64,000 nucleotides of DNA, from positions 22,716,688 to 22,780,687 of the forward strand of contig NC_132925.1 of NCBI RefSeq assembly GCF_047675955.1. Direction: 5' to 3'. Below the pieces are notes generated by a model, which searched no databases, was not told the DNA's origin, and was given only the letters and a program-made list of their open reading frames with translations. Made by a program: the position numbers and the translations under genes. This DNA comes from Chlorocebus sabaeus (lineage: Eukaryota; Chordata; Mammalia; Primates; Cercopithecidae). Of this stretch, positions 24,216 to 36,373 are shown piece after piece; positions within the stretch are counted from its first letter, which is position 1, and each line of letters starts with the position of its first letter.

Positions 24216-25547
24216 ACATAGCTCTCCATAAAATTAAAATCACTGATTATAATTTTATTTTAACTTTCTTAAAATCTCATGTGGAATAGGGTAAGTTTGC
24301 ATATCATTAAAAGGTGCTACCAGTTGACTACAGATTCAACTGCTATATTATTTTTCTCGCATAATTTTTTTAGAGAAAACTGGATATTTAATTAGAGTGG
24401 TGTATGTGTATTTTCTTTTCTGAGGTTGTCAATAAAATTGATGGAGAGCTACAGCAGCCCATGAAATATGTGTTTTGAATTTAAGCAGAGTCTTATACAA
24501 GTCATTTATTGATTGTTCTCTTTTGGGTATAAGTTAATTGTATGGCTCTTCTTACCTCTTTGTGTTCCTGAGACAGTACTAGGTTTTCAGCAGTCTGATT
24601 AAGGTTGCATTTACATAATGTTGGTTTTTGGTTTTCCTGTGTCATGCTGAAGCTAGATCTTATTGTCCTTATGAAAGCCAATGATTATATCTTCAGGAAA
24701 ACTGAGACCTCGTTGTTTAACCATTGGTGGCTTAAAATCTGACATAGTGCAGATTTTACACCAAAAAAAATTGTCAAATGCTACTAATTAGTTCTCACCC
24801 TCAAGAAAGCCCATAGCTAAACATTTTTCAGCACCTCAAGGGATTTTACCCTGAAGAGTGTCATTATTTGAAGCATCTGCCCATCTAGAGTCTTGACCCA
24901 TGAGGAGAGGTAATGGAAGATTTCTTTTTTTCCCCTCTCTTTATTCCTTAAATCTTTATTATAAGCCTACATCCTTTCTTGAGGTCCCAAATCCTCAAAA
25001 AAGTGCTGCTATTTTATTTCTCCCTCCTATAAGGTAGTGATTTCTTTTTCCATTCCTAGCTTCCATACACAGGGAAAAAAAAAAAAAAAAAAAAAAAAAC
25101 TTTAGTGTTAGTGAGAGCCTAATCAAATGTAATAAAAATATTCCTCCTTTATATATTTTGGATCTTGATTTCAGTCCCATTTGCAGTCTTAACATTGATT
25201 CGATTGCATTGATTCTTCTATTTTGTAGAATATTTTTAGCCAGCATTTTGGGAGTTGGCATGTTATTCTTGTGTTTTGCAGTCCCAGTACCATCTTCACA
25301 TTTAAATATTTCCTGGAAGGATTCATGGAACTTAGAATATAGTTAAGGATAAATAGTTGCATCATAAGGGAAGAATACATAGGTAGTGTCTGGAGGAATT
25401 CATCTGCAGGCTTCCTTTTACATTCCCCCTCTCATGAGGGGTCACATAGAACATCCTGTTTCCCAGCTATGAAAATGCAGCATATGTGCAATGTTTCTAT
25501 TAAGGCAACTCACTAAAGACTCAATGCCTACGATTTTACTGGAGGTT
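24216..25547. other. Unassigned AT-rich DNA with an A-run
   Basis: No gene or recognised repeat. Contains an A tract at about 25074-25099, possibly an orphan tail, with no retrotransposon body identified. Confidence 0.4.
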
Positions 25548-25922
25548 TGCAATGATCTGAATGTTTGTGTCCTTCCCAAAATTCATAAGTTGAAATCTTA
25601 ATCTTATCGTAATGTGGAGACCCTAATTTTAAGGTGGGGTCTTCAGGAAGTAATTTTGTCATGAGGTGAAGCCCTTGTGAATGGGATTATTGCACTTAGA
25701 CAGGGCCAGAGAACAAACTCCCTTACTTTCTTCCATGTGAGGATACAAGGAGAAGTGGGAGTAGTCTGCAACCTGGAAGAGGGCTCTCCCTAGAAGAACC
25801 TGATAATGCCAGCCCTCTGATTTTGGAGTTCCAGCCTCCAGAATGCTTAGAAGTAAGTTTCTTTTGTTTATAAGTCACCCAGACTATGGTATTTGTTATA
25901 GGAGCCTGAACTAACAGAGACA
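25548..25922 (+). mobile_element. MLT1-type MaLR LTR, sense
   Basis: About 375 bp, the usual MLT1 length. It opens 'tgcaatgatctgaatgtttg' then 'tgtccttcccaaaattcata', passes 'aaggtggggtcttcaggaag', 'gcccttgtgaatgggattat' and 'cttccatgtgaggatacaag', and closes 'ccagcctccagaatgcttag', 'taagtcacccagactatggt' and 'cctgaactaacagagaca'. No matching 5-bp duplication is preserved. Probably a solo LTR. Confidence 0.85.
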
Positions 25923-26689
25923 GGCCTGGTCACATAGATACCCTCTGTCTAGCACATACCAAAATTCCCAGAAGACTCCCAGAAGGAAGGCAGGTGTAGC
26001 ATAAACCACATGGTTTGCATAAACACTCTAGGCACAGTATATCACCCTTATCATTTAGAAAATGGTAAGAAAATTCCCAAAACATGAGTCCCCAGACATC
26101 AGCCAAGTGTCATCCTTCAAAGTAGACTTTTCTAAAGTTAGCAGTCCCAGGCCAGCTATGTTAACCAAAAATTAACTTTGTTTATAGTAATCTAATTCTA
26201 AAAACTTTGTATGCCAGTGGTAATAATCAAGTTTTTAAATGTCTTTGTACCTTAATTATAGTAACCAGTTTAGAGTTATAAACCAGATCATATCAACCAA
26301 GTTATCTTACTTTTTATTACCTAGCCCAGTTCTAATAACTAGATCACCTTGCCTGCTTCTCTGTGCTTTTTTTCTTTATTCATTTTATGCATTCACCCCT
26401 TCAATAAATATTCATGGCTTTACATACCACAAACATAGCACAAAATAGATACTACTAAATAGTGCAAATTTTTTTTCTTAACTTGTACTTCTGTGTGGTG
26501 AGTACATGTGTATTAGAGTATAGAGATTATCAACTTGTGCTTAATATTATATATACGTAAAGAAAATAGTGACAAGGTAGCATCTGCGTTACCTTATATG
26601 TTGTTTTTAAGGAGCACCTCTATGGTTTGGGTACTTTTGTACAGAGAAGTGAAGAAGTAATCGTATATATATCTGGGAACTTCTAACTA
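25923..26689. other. Unassigned DNA, possibly an LTR remnant
   Basis: The 25960-26060 part has an LTR-like look (a caggtgtagcataaaccaca / tggtttgcataaacactcta block), but no family is assigned. No gene is visible. Confidence 0.35.
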
Positions 26690-27715
26690 GAATTCCATCT
26701 CCTGGGTACAGGAACTGATGAAAGAAGGGCAAGGAGGCCATTGTGGCTGATGTAGAGTAAAGAAGGAAGAGGATTAATAAGAAGATGAGATCGGAGAAGG
26801 AGGAGAATAGTTGAGGACATATATTTTAGGGAGTTGTAGTTCATTTGAACAGCTTTAAATTTTCCTCTAAACGAAAAACAATTCTGGAGCATTTTTGAAT
26901 AGAGGAGTTATATGATTTTATGTACATCTAAAAATCCAGAGCAACTAATAGATTCAAAGGGAAGAGGTGAAACAGAATGTTGGGATATTATTGCAGTAAT
27001 CCAGACATTTTTAAAAAAGAAGGTGGTGAGAATCACAGGAGTAGCAGTGAATGAAAGTGGTAAGAAAAGTTGGGCTGGATATATTTTGAAGGCAGAAGCA
27101 ATAAGAAAAGAGAAAATCTTTCTTAATGACATTTTCAAGGAACTTTAAGATTTCTGGCGTAAGTAACTGGAAGAAAGATATTGATATTAATTGAAAGGAG
27201 GAAAACTGAGAAAAAAGCTTGGCTGCAAAAAATAAGGACTTTATATTGAGTATGTTTAATTTGGGATAGATTTGATGGCTAAGCACAGATGTTGCATAGG
27301 CAGTTAGATATACCAGTCTGTAGACTGGGGTAGTGGGTGAGGACTGGAGAACAAAACTTGGGATTTACCAAATTTAAGATGATATCCAAATCTGTGGATG
27401 GAACACATCAGAAAACGTAGCTTGCAAAACACAAATTACAAGAACAAAGCCAAGGGACATTCTAATTGGTATAAGTGTAGCAAAATAGTAGATACCTGTA
27501 CAGGAAGCTGAAAGAAGTTGTCAATGAGGTAGGACAACCAAGAAAATGTGGTGTCCAGAATAAATATGAAGAAATCCTTTCAACAAGGAAGAAGCGATCA
27601 ACATTGTCAGATGTTGCTGATTGTATTAATTGAGGTTTGAGAATTGACTACTACCTTCATTAAAGTGGACATTCCTGGTGACACTGGCAAAGCAGATCAA
27701 TGGAATGGTCTGATA
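26690..27715 (-). pseudogene. L2 LINE ORF2 (reverse transcriptase) remnant, antisense, segment 1
   Basis: The plus strand shows the antisense L2 order: 'aaggaggccattgtggctga', a ttgaatagaggagttatatg block, 'gtaatccagacatttt', 'agttgggctggatatatttt', a gtaagtaactggaagaaaga block, 'gcataggcagttagatatac', 'gacaaccaagaaaatgtggt' and 'gaagcgatcaacattgtcag'. On the minus strand this covers the RT domain through the C-terminal part of L2 ORF2. Frames are broken; the minus-strand frames at 26908-27138 and 27011-27286 are pieces of it. The element is split by the L1PB insertion and resumes at 33602. Confidence 0.75.
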
Positions 27716-27742
27716 TAAATTAGTGTGGGTCTGAGAGAGGGA

Positions 27743-27751
27743 AAGATGGCC
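27743..27751 (+). promoter_or_regulatory. YY1-type site at the L1PB 5' end
   Basis: 'aagatggcc' lies at the L1 5' end, where primate L1s carry the YY1 site that positions transcription starts. Core intact; activity not inferable. Confidence 0.5.
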
Positions 27752-29329
27752 ACCTAGATGCAGTCAGGTGGAACAGCTGCCACGGAGGGACTGAGATGGC
27801 TGGCAAATGCCTAACAGATCTTCAGAGGGAAGCCACTGAGACTGAACAGAGGGAAGACACAGAAGCTGAGCTGAAGGGGGAGAAAGCTGGGAATCCTACA
27901 CAGGCTACAGCTACCTGGACTTGTTCCTGGCCTCCAACAGCTCCGGGGAAACAGGCGAGTTGAACTGGCAAGTAGCAGCCCGTTCTTGCCAGGGGCCTCT
28001 GGAATCCTGGCAGGAGGAGACCCCTTGACCACCACAGACACTCAAGTTGGCACGGAGAGGTGCTCAGAGACGCGGTGGGGCAGCAAGTCCGTTGACATGG
28101 AGTCCAGAGGGGTTGGTGTGGATGTGTCAGTCGGAGCACGGCCAGGGACAGTCATCCCATAGGCTCAACTTGCTCCCACAGAAGACTTTAGCCCTAAGGG
28201 AGATGTTGGACCTGAACTCTGCAGGGTTGTCTTGCCCATAAGACGGGCTGGTCTGAACTGAGCAGCCTGTGGTCTGCTGACTTCTCCTGGGGCCCCAGAC
28301 TGTCTGTGCCTGCAGGCAGGGGAACCTCAGATGCCCTGGACGCCTGCATCATAGCCTCTGCACTGGCAGACCATGCCTGTGGAGAGCTCCAGCGGGGCAG
28401 CCCTAATGGCTATGCACCAGCCTGCCCACTCCCTCCCCATAGTGCAACTTCTCCCGGGGCACCTGGCAACCCACCACATCATTTTGCTGACACATGTGTG
28501 CGCAACTCACATGTCTGCATGCCCTCTACCCTGCCACTGCTGCTGGCAGGAGTGAAGTCTGCCCCCAAACTCCTGTGGCTCCTTGTGGGACCATCATTGC
28601 AGTCTGAGCCTTTGTGGGCACACAGCCATCCACCCATGTCCCTGCCAGCACCCCACCCTTGTGCCAAAATTGCCGCACTAATGAAACTAGACACAGAGAA
28701 CAGCAGACCATCCCCTGACCTGAGTGACCACCCCTGCCTGTGGCACACAGAACGTGCACACAAACATGTGCCTGTCTGCACCCTCCCCCCAAGATAACAC
28801 CATCACCTGAACAACCATGTGCACATTCGCCAGCGGGTCCCCTCCACTACCACAAGCTGCTGCCTCCACCACTCTGGCGGAGGCCCACAGGAAGGCTGGC
28901 ACACTGGCACCCTCAGAACCTTCCCACAGCAAGAGTGTGCACCCCATCACAGTACGGCTGTCATTGGCACATGTAAACAAGGACAGATCCTGCAGCCACT
29001 GCACCATGAAGTGCTTTGGCTGACACCAACCATTGGAGTGTTGTGACCAGGCACATCGGCCCCCCAGTGCAGTGAATTTCTAACCTTAAGAAGCCGGAGA
29101 AGAAAGTTGGGGCTCAATACAAGTCCCCCAGAGTTAGAGCACACGGTCCTGAAGCTGAAAACTGAGCCCTCTAAAATCTTCCAGAAATGAAACCAGTCAG
29201 CTGAACTCACTTTATACCACAATAGTAACTTGAAGGTCATCAAATAGGGTAACAGGAAAAAAAATCATCTAAAGGTCAGCAAGTTCAAAGAATGAGTAAA
29301 CATTGGCCCACAAAGATGAGAAAGAACTT

Positions 29330-30267
29330 ATGTAAAAATTCTGACAACTCAAACAGCCAGGATGCCTTCTTTACTCCAAACAACACCACTATTTTTCTAG
29401 TAAGCATTCTGAACCAAGCTGAGATGGTTGAAATGACAGAAATAGAATTTAGGATATGAATAAGAATATAGATCATTGAAATGCAGAAGTATGTTGAAAC
29501 CCAATCCAAGGAGGCTAAGAATCACAACAAAATGATACAGGAGTTGATAGACCATAAAATAGCTGGTGTAGAAAAGAATGTTATTGACCTAATAGAATTG
29601 AAAAACACACTACAATAATTTCATAATACAATCACAAATATTAATAGCCAAATATGCCAAGTGAAGGAAAGAATCCCAGAGCTTGAAGATTGAGTTTCTG
29701 ATTTGACAGTCAGAATAATAGAGAAAAAAGATGAAAAGGAATGTACAAAACCTCTGAGAAATATGGGATTACATAAAGAGATAAAATCAAGGACAAATTG
29801 GTGCCCCTGAAAGACATGGGGAGAGTGTAAATAACTTGGAAAACACATTTCAGTGTATCATCCAGGAGAAGGTTCCCGGTCTAGCTAAAGAGGCCAATAT
29901 TCAAATTCAGGAAGTGCAGAAAACGCCAGTAAGATACTTTACAAGGTCATCCCCAAGACACATAATCATCAGACTCTCTAAGGTCAAAATTAAAGAAAAA
30001 AATGATAAAGGCAGCTGGAGAGAAAGGTCAAGTCACGTACAAAGGGAAGCCCATTAGGCTAACAGCAGGCCTCTCAGAAGAAACCCTACAAGTCAGAAGA
30101 GTTTAGGGGCCAATATTCAACATTCTTAATAAAGAGAAATTCCAACCCACAACTTCATATCTAGCCAAACTAAGCTTCATAAGTGAAGGAGAAATAAGAT
30201 CCTTTTCAAACAAGCAAAGACTAAGGAAATTTGTTTTCACCAGACTTGCTTACAAGTACTCCTGAAG
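29330..30267 (+). pseudogene. L1PB ORF1 remnant
   Basis: Corresponds to L1 ORF1p, the trimeric RNA-binding protein of the L1 ribonucleoprotein. 'caaacagccaggatgccttc' and 'cattgaaatgcagaagtatg' belong to the coiled-coil part; 'aaaacacatttcagtgtatc' and 'tattcaaattcaggaagtgc' to the RRM; 'cttcataagtgaaggagaaa' to the C-terminal domain. Multiple stops and frameshifts break it; the longest surviving piece is about 73 codons at 29836-30057. The 3' end, the inter-ORF spacer and the ORF2 start are missing through the deletion near 30268. Confidence 0.8.
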
Positions 30268-33200
30268 GAGACCTGCAAAGAGACTTAGACTCCCACAAAA
30301 TAATATTGGGAGACCTCGACACCCTCACTGACATTAATAGACAGATTTTTGAGGCAGAAAACTAACAAAGATGTTCAGGACCTGAACTCAGCAGTGGATC
30401 AAATGGACCTCATAGACATCTACAAAATTCTCCACACAAAACATAATATGTATTCTTCCCATCTCCTCATGGCACATACTCTAAAACCTACCACGTAATA
30501 GGACACAAAACACTCCTCAGTAATGCAAAAGAACTGAAATTGTAACAATTACTCTCTTTGACCACAGCACAATCAAAAGTGAAATCAAGACTAAGAAGTT
30601 CACTCAAAACCATACAACCACATTGAAGTTGAATAACCTATTCCTGAATGACTTTTGGATATATAATAAATTAAGGCAGAAATCAAGGAGTTCTTGAAAC
30701 TAATGAGAACAAAGATGTAACCTACCAGAATTTCTGGAACACATGTAAGGCAATTTTAGAAGGGCAATTTATAGCATTAAATGCCTACATCACAGTGTTA
30801 GAAAGTTATCAATTTAGCAACCTAACTAAAAGAACTAGAGAATCAAGAGCAAACCAACACCAAAGCTAGCAGAAGACAAGAAATAATCCACATCAGAACT
30901 GAACTAAGGGAGATTCAGATATGAAAAACCATTTGAAAGATCAATGAACCTCAAAGTTGTTTTTTTGAAAAAATTTATAAAATAGATAAACTGCTAGACA
31001 AATAAAGAAAGAGAAACGATCCAAATAAATGCAGTTAGAAATGACACTGACCCCCCCAGACATACAAATAACCATCAGAACCTATTATGAGCACCTCTAT
31101 GCACACAAACTAGAAAATCTAGAAGAAATGGATAAAACATGGACAAATACACACTCCCAAGACTGAAGCAGGCAGAAATTAAGTCCCTAAATAGACCAGT
31201 AATGAAGTCTGAAATTGAATCAGTAATAAATAGCCTACCAACCAAGGAAATCCCTAAAACAGATGGATTCACAGCTGAATTCTACCAGATGTACAAAGAA
31301 GAGCTGGTATTATTCTTACTCAAACTATTCCAAAAAATTGAGGAGGACAGACTCCTCCCAAACTCATTCTCTGAGACCAGCATCATCCTGATACCAAAAC
31401 ATGGCAGAGACACAACAACAAAAAAAGAAAACTTCAGGCCAATATCCTTGATGAACATTAATGCAAAAATCCTCAACAAAATACTGTTAAATCGAATCCA
31501 ACAGCACATCAAAAAGCTAATCCAACATGATCAAGTGGGCTTTATCCCTGGGATGAAAAGTTGGTTCAACATACACAAATCAATAAATGTGGTTCATCAT
31601 ATAAACAGAATGAAGGGCAAAAACCACATTATCATCTCAATAGGTGCAGAAAGGTATTTTGATAAAATTCAACATTGTTTCATGTTAAAAACTCTCAACA
31701 AACTAGGTATTGAAAGAGCATACCTTTAATAATAAGAGCCATCTATGACAAACCCACAGCCAAACCCACATCATAGTGATTGGGCAAAAGATGGAAGCAT
31801 TCCTCTTGAAAATCGGCATAAGAGAAGAATGTCCTCTCTTACCATTCCCATTCGATAAAGTATTGGAAGTTTTGACCAGAGCAATCAAGCAAGAGAAAGA
31901 AACAAATAGCATCAAAACAGAAAGAAATGAAATCAAATAATCCCTGTTTGTAGGCAACATGTTCCTATATATCAAAAACCCCATAGTCTCAGCTCCAAAG
32001 CTCTTAAGCTGATAAACAACTTCAGAAAAGTCTCAGGATACAAAATCAATGTACAGAAATTACTAGGACTCTGGTACACCAACGACAGTCGAGCCAAGAG
32101 CCGAATCAGGAATTTAATCCCATTCACAACTGCCACAAAAAGAATAAAATATCTAGGAACACAGCTAACCAAGGAGGTGAAAGACCTCTACAAGAAGAAT
32201 TACAAATCACTGCTGAAAGAAATCAGAGATGACACAAACAAATAGAAAAATATTCCATGCTTATGAATACAAAGAATCAATATCATTAAAATGGCCATAC
32301 TGCCTAAAGCAATTTACACATTCAATGCTATTCCTATGAAACTACCAATGACATTCTTCACAGAACTAGCAAAAACTATTTTGAAATTCATATGGAAACA
32401 AAAAGGCCCTGAATAGCCAAAGCAGTCACAAGCAAAAAGGACAAAGCAGGAGGCATCATGCTACCTAACTTCATGCTATACTACATGGCAAAAGTAACCA
32501 GAATAGTACAGTACTACTAGAAAATCAGATACATAGACCAGTGGAACAGAATACAGAGCCCCAAAGTAAGGCCGCACACCTACAACCATCTGATCTTCAA
32601 ATCTGACAAAAACAAGCAATGGGGAAAGGACTTCCTATTTAATAAATGGTGCTGGGATAATTGGCTAGCCATATGCAGAAGGTTGAAACTGGACCCCTTC
32701 CTTACACCATATAAATAAATTAACTCAAGATGGATTAAATACTTAAACATAAAACCCAAAACTGTAGAAACCCTGGAAGACAACCTATAGAACCTCACTG
32801 ATCATTAGAGAAATGCAAATCAAATTCACCATTAGATACCGTCTCACGCCAGTCAGAATGGCTATTATTAAAGAGTTAAGAAATAACAGATGCTGGCAAG
32901 GTTGTAAAGAAAAGGAGAGCACTTATACACTGTTGGTGGGAGTATAAATTAGTTCAACCATTGTGGAAAGCAGTGTGTTGATTCCTCAAGGAGATATTAA
33001 AAGTAATGGCAAAAGCCACAATTACTTTTACACCAACCTAATAAAACACAGAACTACCGTGTGACCCAGCCATCGCTTTACTAGGTATATACCCCAGGGA
33101 ATATAAATAATTATATCATAAAGACACATGAACCTATATGTTCATTGCAGCACTATTCCCAAAAGTAAAGACATGGAATCAACCTAAATGTCCACCAATG

Positions 33201-33380
33201 ATAGACTGCATAAAGAAAATATGGTACAAATACACTGTGGAATACTACGTGGTCATAAAAGAGAGCAAGATCATGCCTTTTGCAGGAACATGGATGGAGC
33301 TAGAGGCCATTATCTTTAGCAAACTAACCCAGGAACAGAAAAGCAAATACCACATTATCTCACTTAGTACTGGGAGCTAA
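30268..33380 (+). pseudogene. L1PB ORF2 remnant (endonuclease, reverse transcriptase, Cys-rich end)
   Basis: Starts inside the endonuclease domain at 'caaagagacttagactccca', without the first part of ORF2. The longest open piece (31139-31729, 196 codons) covers the start of the RT domain, including the residues PISLMNINAKILNKIL and HDQVGFIPGMKSWFNI. The RT catalytic motif, normally FADD, reads FVGN near 31950 with stops around it, so the enzyme is dead. About 0.3 kb of the C-terminal half is missing near 32790. The final piece (33138-33380) ends at the normal ORF2 C-terminus. Confidence 0.85.
32996..33041 (+). mobile_element. Half MADE1 (mariner-derived MITE) inside L1PB
   Basis: 'attaaaagtaatggcaaaag' followed by 'ccacaattacttttacacca' and 'acctaa' matches one half (46 of 80 bp) of the near-palindromic MADE1 element and ends at a TA. 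The other half is absent and L1 sequence resumes directly. Full MADE1 copies fold into hairpins that gave rise to the miR-548 family; this copy lacks the second arm and cannot. Confidence 0.8.
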
Positions 33381-33601
33381 ATGATGAGAAGACATGGGCA
33401 CATAGAGGGGAACAATAAACACTGGGGCCTATCAGAGGTTAGAAGGTGGGAGGAGGGAGATGAGGAAAAGTAATTAATGTGTCCTAGGCTTAATACCTGG
33501 GTGATGAAATAATCGGTACAAAAAAATCCTATGATACAGATTTACCTATATAACAAACCTGCGTATGTACCCCTGAACTTAAAAGTAAAAAAAAAAAAAA
33601 A

Positions 33602-33949
33602 ATAGCTTGGGTTCAAGAAACAATGTGAAAAATAGAAAGGTAGACCATGAGTACAGATGGTAGCTGGAGAGATTTTTGGGGTCAAGAAGATTTTTAAATA
33701 GATGCTGATATTTAATTATGAAGGAAATAATTCAAGGGTGGGAAAATCCTAATAATGCACAAAGTAAAGAGGACAGGGCAACATCAGAAGTGAAGACAGA
33801 GCATATGAGAATAAAAGTAGGTGGGTCGGTGGATGTGTTATTGGATGCTTCTGAATGCTTCTATTTTTTTCAGTAAAATATTTACAAGGTGAACATCTGA
33901 ATGTGAGGAGTAGGGGGAGAAGTTCTGCTAATTTGAGAAGAGACAAAAT
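33602..33949 (-). mobile_element. L2 LINE remnant, antisense, segment 2
   Basis: After the L1PB tail the L2 order resumes: 'agcttgggttcaagaaacaa', 'ggtagctggagagatttttg', a tttaaatagatgctgatatt block, and 'agttctgctaatttgagaag'. Diverged and non-coding. It ends at the target site of the L1PA element. Confidence 0.55.
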
Positions 33950-34810
33950 AAATATACTGGGTTTTTAAAATATACTTTAAGTTCTAGGGTACATATGCAC
34001 AATGTTCAGGTTTGTTACATAGGTATACATGTGCCATGTTGGTTTGCTGCACCCATCAACTCGTCACTTACATTTGGTGTTTCTCCTAACGCTGTCACTC
34101 CCCCAGACCCCCACCCCCAACAGGCCCTGTTGTGTGATATTCTTCTCCCTGTGTCCATGTGTTCTCATTGTCAACTTGCACTTATGAGTGAGAACATGTG
34201 GTAAATGTTTGGTTTTCTGTCCTTGTGATGTATTGCTGAGAATAAGGGTTTCCAGCTTTATCCATGTCCCTGCGAAGGACATGAACTCATCCTTTTATAT
34301 GGTTGCATAGTATTCCATGGTGTATAAGTGCCACATTTTCTTTATCTAGTCTATTATTGATGGCCATTTGCTAAGTCCATCCAAGTCTTTGCTTTGAATA
34401 GTGCCACAATAAACATACGTGTGTATGTGTCTTTATAGTTGCAAGATTTATAACACTTTGGGTATATACCCAGTAATGAGATTGCTGGGTCAAATGGTAT
34501 TTCTAATTCTAGATCCTTGAGGAATCACCACACTGTCTTCCACAATGGTTGAACTAATTTACACTCCTACCAACAGTGTGAAAGTGTTCCTATTTCTCCA
34601 GATCCTCTCCAGCATCTGTTGTTTCCTGACTTTTTAATGATCACCATTCTAACTGTTGTGTGATGGTATCTCATTGTGGTTTTGATTTGCATTTCTCTAA
34701 TGACCAGTAATGATGAGCATTTTTTTTTGTATGTTTGTTGGCTGTATAAATGTCTTCTTTTGAGAAGTGTCTGTTCATATACTTCACCCAGTTTTTGATG
34801 GGGTTATTTG

Positions 34811-34845
<35 letters not shown>

Positions 34846-36325
34846 GTAGATTTGTTTAAGTTATTTGTAGATTCTGGATATTAGCTCTTTGTCAGATGGA
34901 GAGATTGCAAAAATTTTCTCCCATTCTGTATGTTGCCTGTTCCCTCTGATAACAGTTTCTTTTGCTGTGCAGAAGCTCTTTAATATGTCCCATTTGTCTA
35001 TTTTGGCTTTTGTTGCCATTGCTTTTGGTGTTTTAGTTATGAAGTCTTTGCCCATGCCTATGTCCTGAATGGTACTGCCTAGATTTTCTTTTAGGGTTTT
35101 TATGGTTTTAGTTCTTACATTTAAGTCTTTAATCCATCTTGTGTTAATTTTTGTTTAAGGTGTAAGGAAGGGATCCAGTTTCAGTTTTCTATATATGGCT
35201 AGCCAGTTTTCCCAGCACCATTTATTACATTGGGAATCCTTTCCCCATTGCTTGTTTTTGTCAGGTTTGTCAAAGATTAGATGGTTGTAGATGTGTGGTG
35301 TTATTTCTGAGGCCTCTGTTCTGTTCCGTTGGTCTATATATCTGTTTTGGTACCAGTATCATGCAGTTTTGGTTACTGTAGCCTTGTAGTATAGTTTAAA
35401 GTCAGCTAGTGTGATGCCTCCAGCTTTGTTCTTTTTGCTTAGGATTGTCATGGCTATGCAGGCTCTTTTTTGGTTCCATATGAAATTTAAAGTAGTTTTT
35501 TCCAATTCCGTGAAGAAAGTCAGTGGTAGCTTGATGGTGATAGCATGGAATCTATAAATTACCTTGGGTAGTATGGGCAATATGGCCATTTTCATGATAT
35601 TGATTCTTTCTATCCAAGAGCATGGTATGTTCTTCCATTTGTTTGTGTCCTCTTTTATTTTGTTGAGCAGTGGTTTGTAATTCTCCTTGAAGAGGTCCTT
35701 CAAATCCTTTATAAGTTGGATTCCTAGGTATTTTATTCCCTTTGTAGTAATTGTGAATGGGAGTTCACTCATGATTTGGCTCTCTGTCTGTTCTTGGTGT
35801 ATAGAATGCTTTTAATTTTTGCACATTGATTTTGTATCCTGAGACTTTGCTAAAGTTGCTTATCAGCTTAAGGAGATTTTGGGCTGAGATGATGGGGTTT
35901 TCTAAATATAAAATCATGTTATCTGCAAACAGAGACAATTTGACTTCCTCTTTTCCAAACTGAATATCTTTTATTTCTTTCTCTTGCCTGATTGCACTGG
36001 CCAGAACTTCCAGTACTATGTTGAATAGGACTGGTGAGAGAGGGCATCCTTGCCTTGTGTTGGTTTTCAAAGGGAATGCTTCCAGTTTTTGGCCATTCAG
36101 TATAATATTGGCTGTGGGTTTGTCATAAATAGCTCTTATTATTTTGACCTACATTCCATCAATACCTAGTTTATTGAGAGTTTTTAGCATCAAGGGCTGT
36201 TGAATTTTGTTGAAGACCTTTTCTGCATCTATTGAGATAATCATGTGGTTTTTGTTATTGGTTCTGTTTATGTGATGGATTACGTTTATTGATTTGCATA
36301 TATTGAACCAGGCTTGCATCCCAGG

Positions 36326-36373
36326 GATGAAGCTGAATTGATCGTGGTGGATGAAGCTGACTTGATCATGGTG
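36326..36373. repeat. 24-bp tandem duplication in L1PA ORF2
   Basis: Copies at 36326-36349 and 36350-36373 (gatgaagctgaattgatcgt / gatgaagctgacttgatcat, each followed by ggtg) differ at two positions. A third partial gaatcatggtg follows at 36374-36384. The 24-bp unit is in frame, but the trailing 11 bases are not. Confidence 0.9.

Larger units (their letters stand above)
27735..33601 (+). mobile_element. Nearly full-length L1PB-like LINE-1, sense, with two internal deletions
   Basis: The 5'UTR begins near 27735 with the YY1-type 'aagatggcc' and is GC-rich to about 29060. ORF1 and ORF2 remnants follow. The 3'UTR has 'aggcttaatacctgggtgat', 'gatacagatttacctatata' and 'acccctgaacttaaaag' with a poly-A tail at about 33587-33601, typical of L1PB/older L1PA rather than L1PA1-7. 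One deletion joins the ORF1 end to the ORF2 endonuclease region near 30268. A second in the ORF2 C-terminal half lies near 32790. A half MADE1 sits at 32996. It is inserted in an L2, which continues on the other side. It is immobile now. Confidence 0.9.

Noticed and set aside
28306..28797. 163-codon open frame and several overlapping frames on both strands (27811-29243)
   Set aside because: They lie in the GC-rich 5'UTR of the L1PB element. Few stops are expected from the composition, frames overlap on all strands, and no domain is visible.
28050..29060. Possible CpG island and promoter of an unknown gene
   Set aside because: GC-rich because it is an L1 5'UTR; no exon or host promoter structure is attached.
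31139..31729. 196-codon frame as a possible host gene
   Set aside because: It is the start of the L1 reverse-transcriptase domain, within a decayed L1PB ORF2.
32996..33041. Possible miR-548-type microRNA gene
   Set aside because: Only one arm of MADE1 is present, so no precursor hairpin can form.
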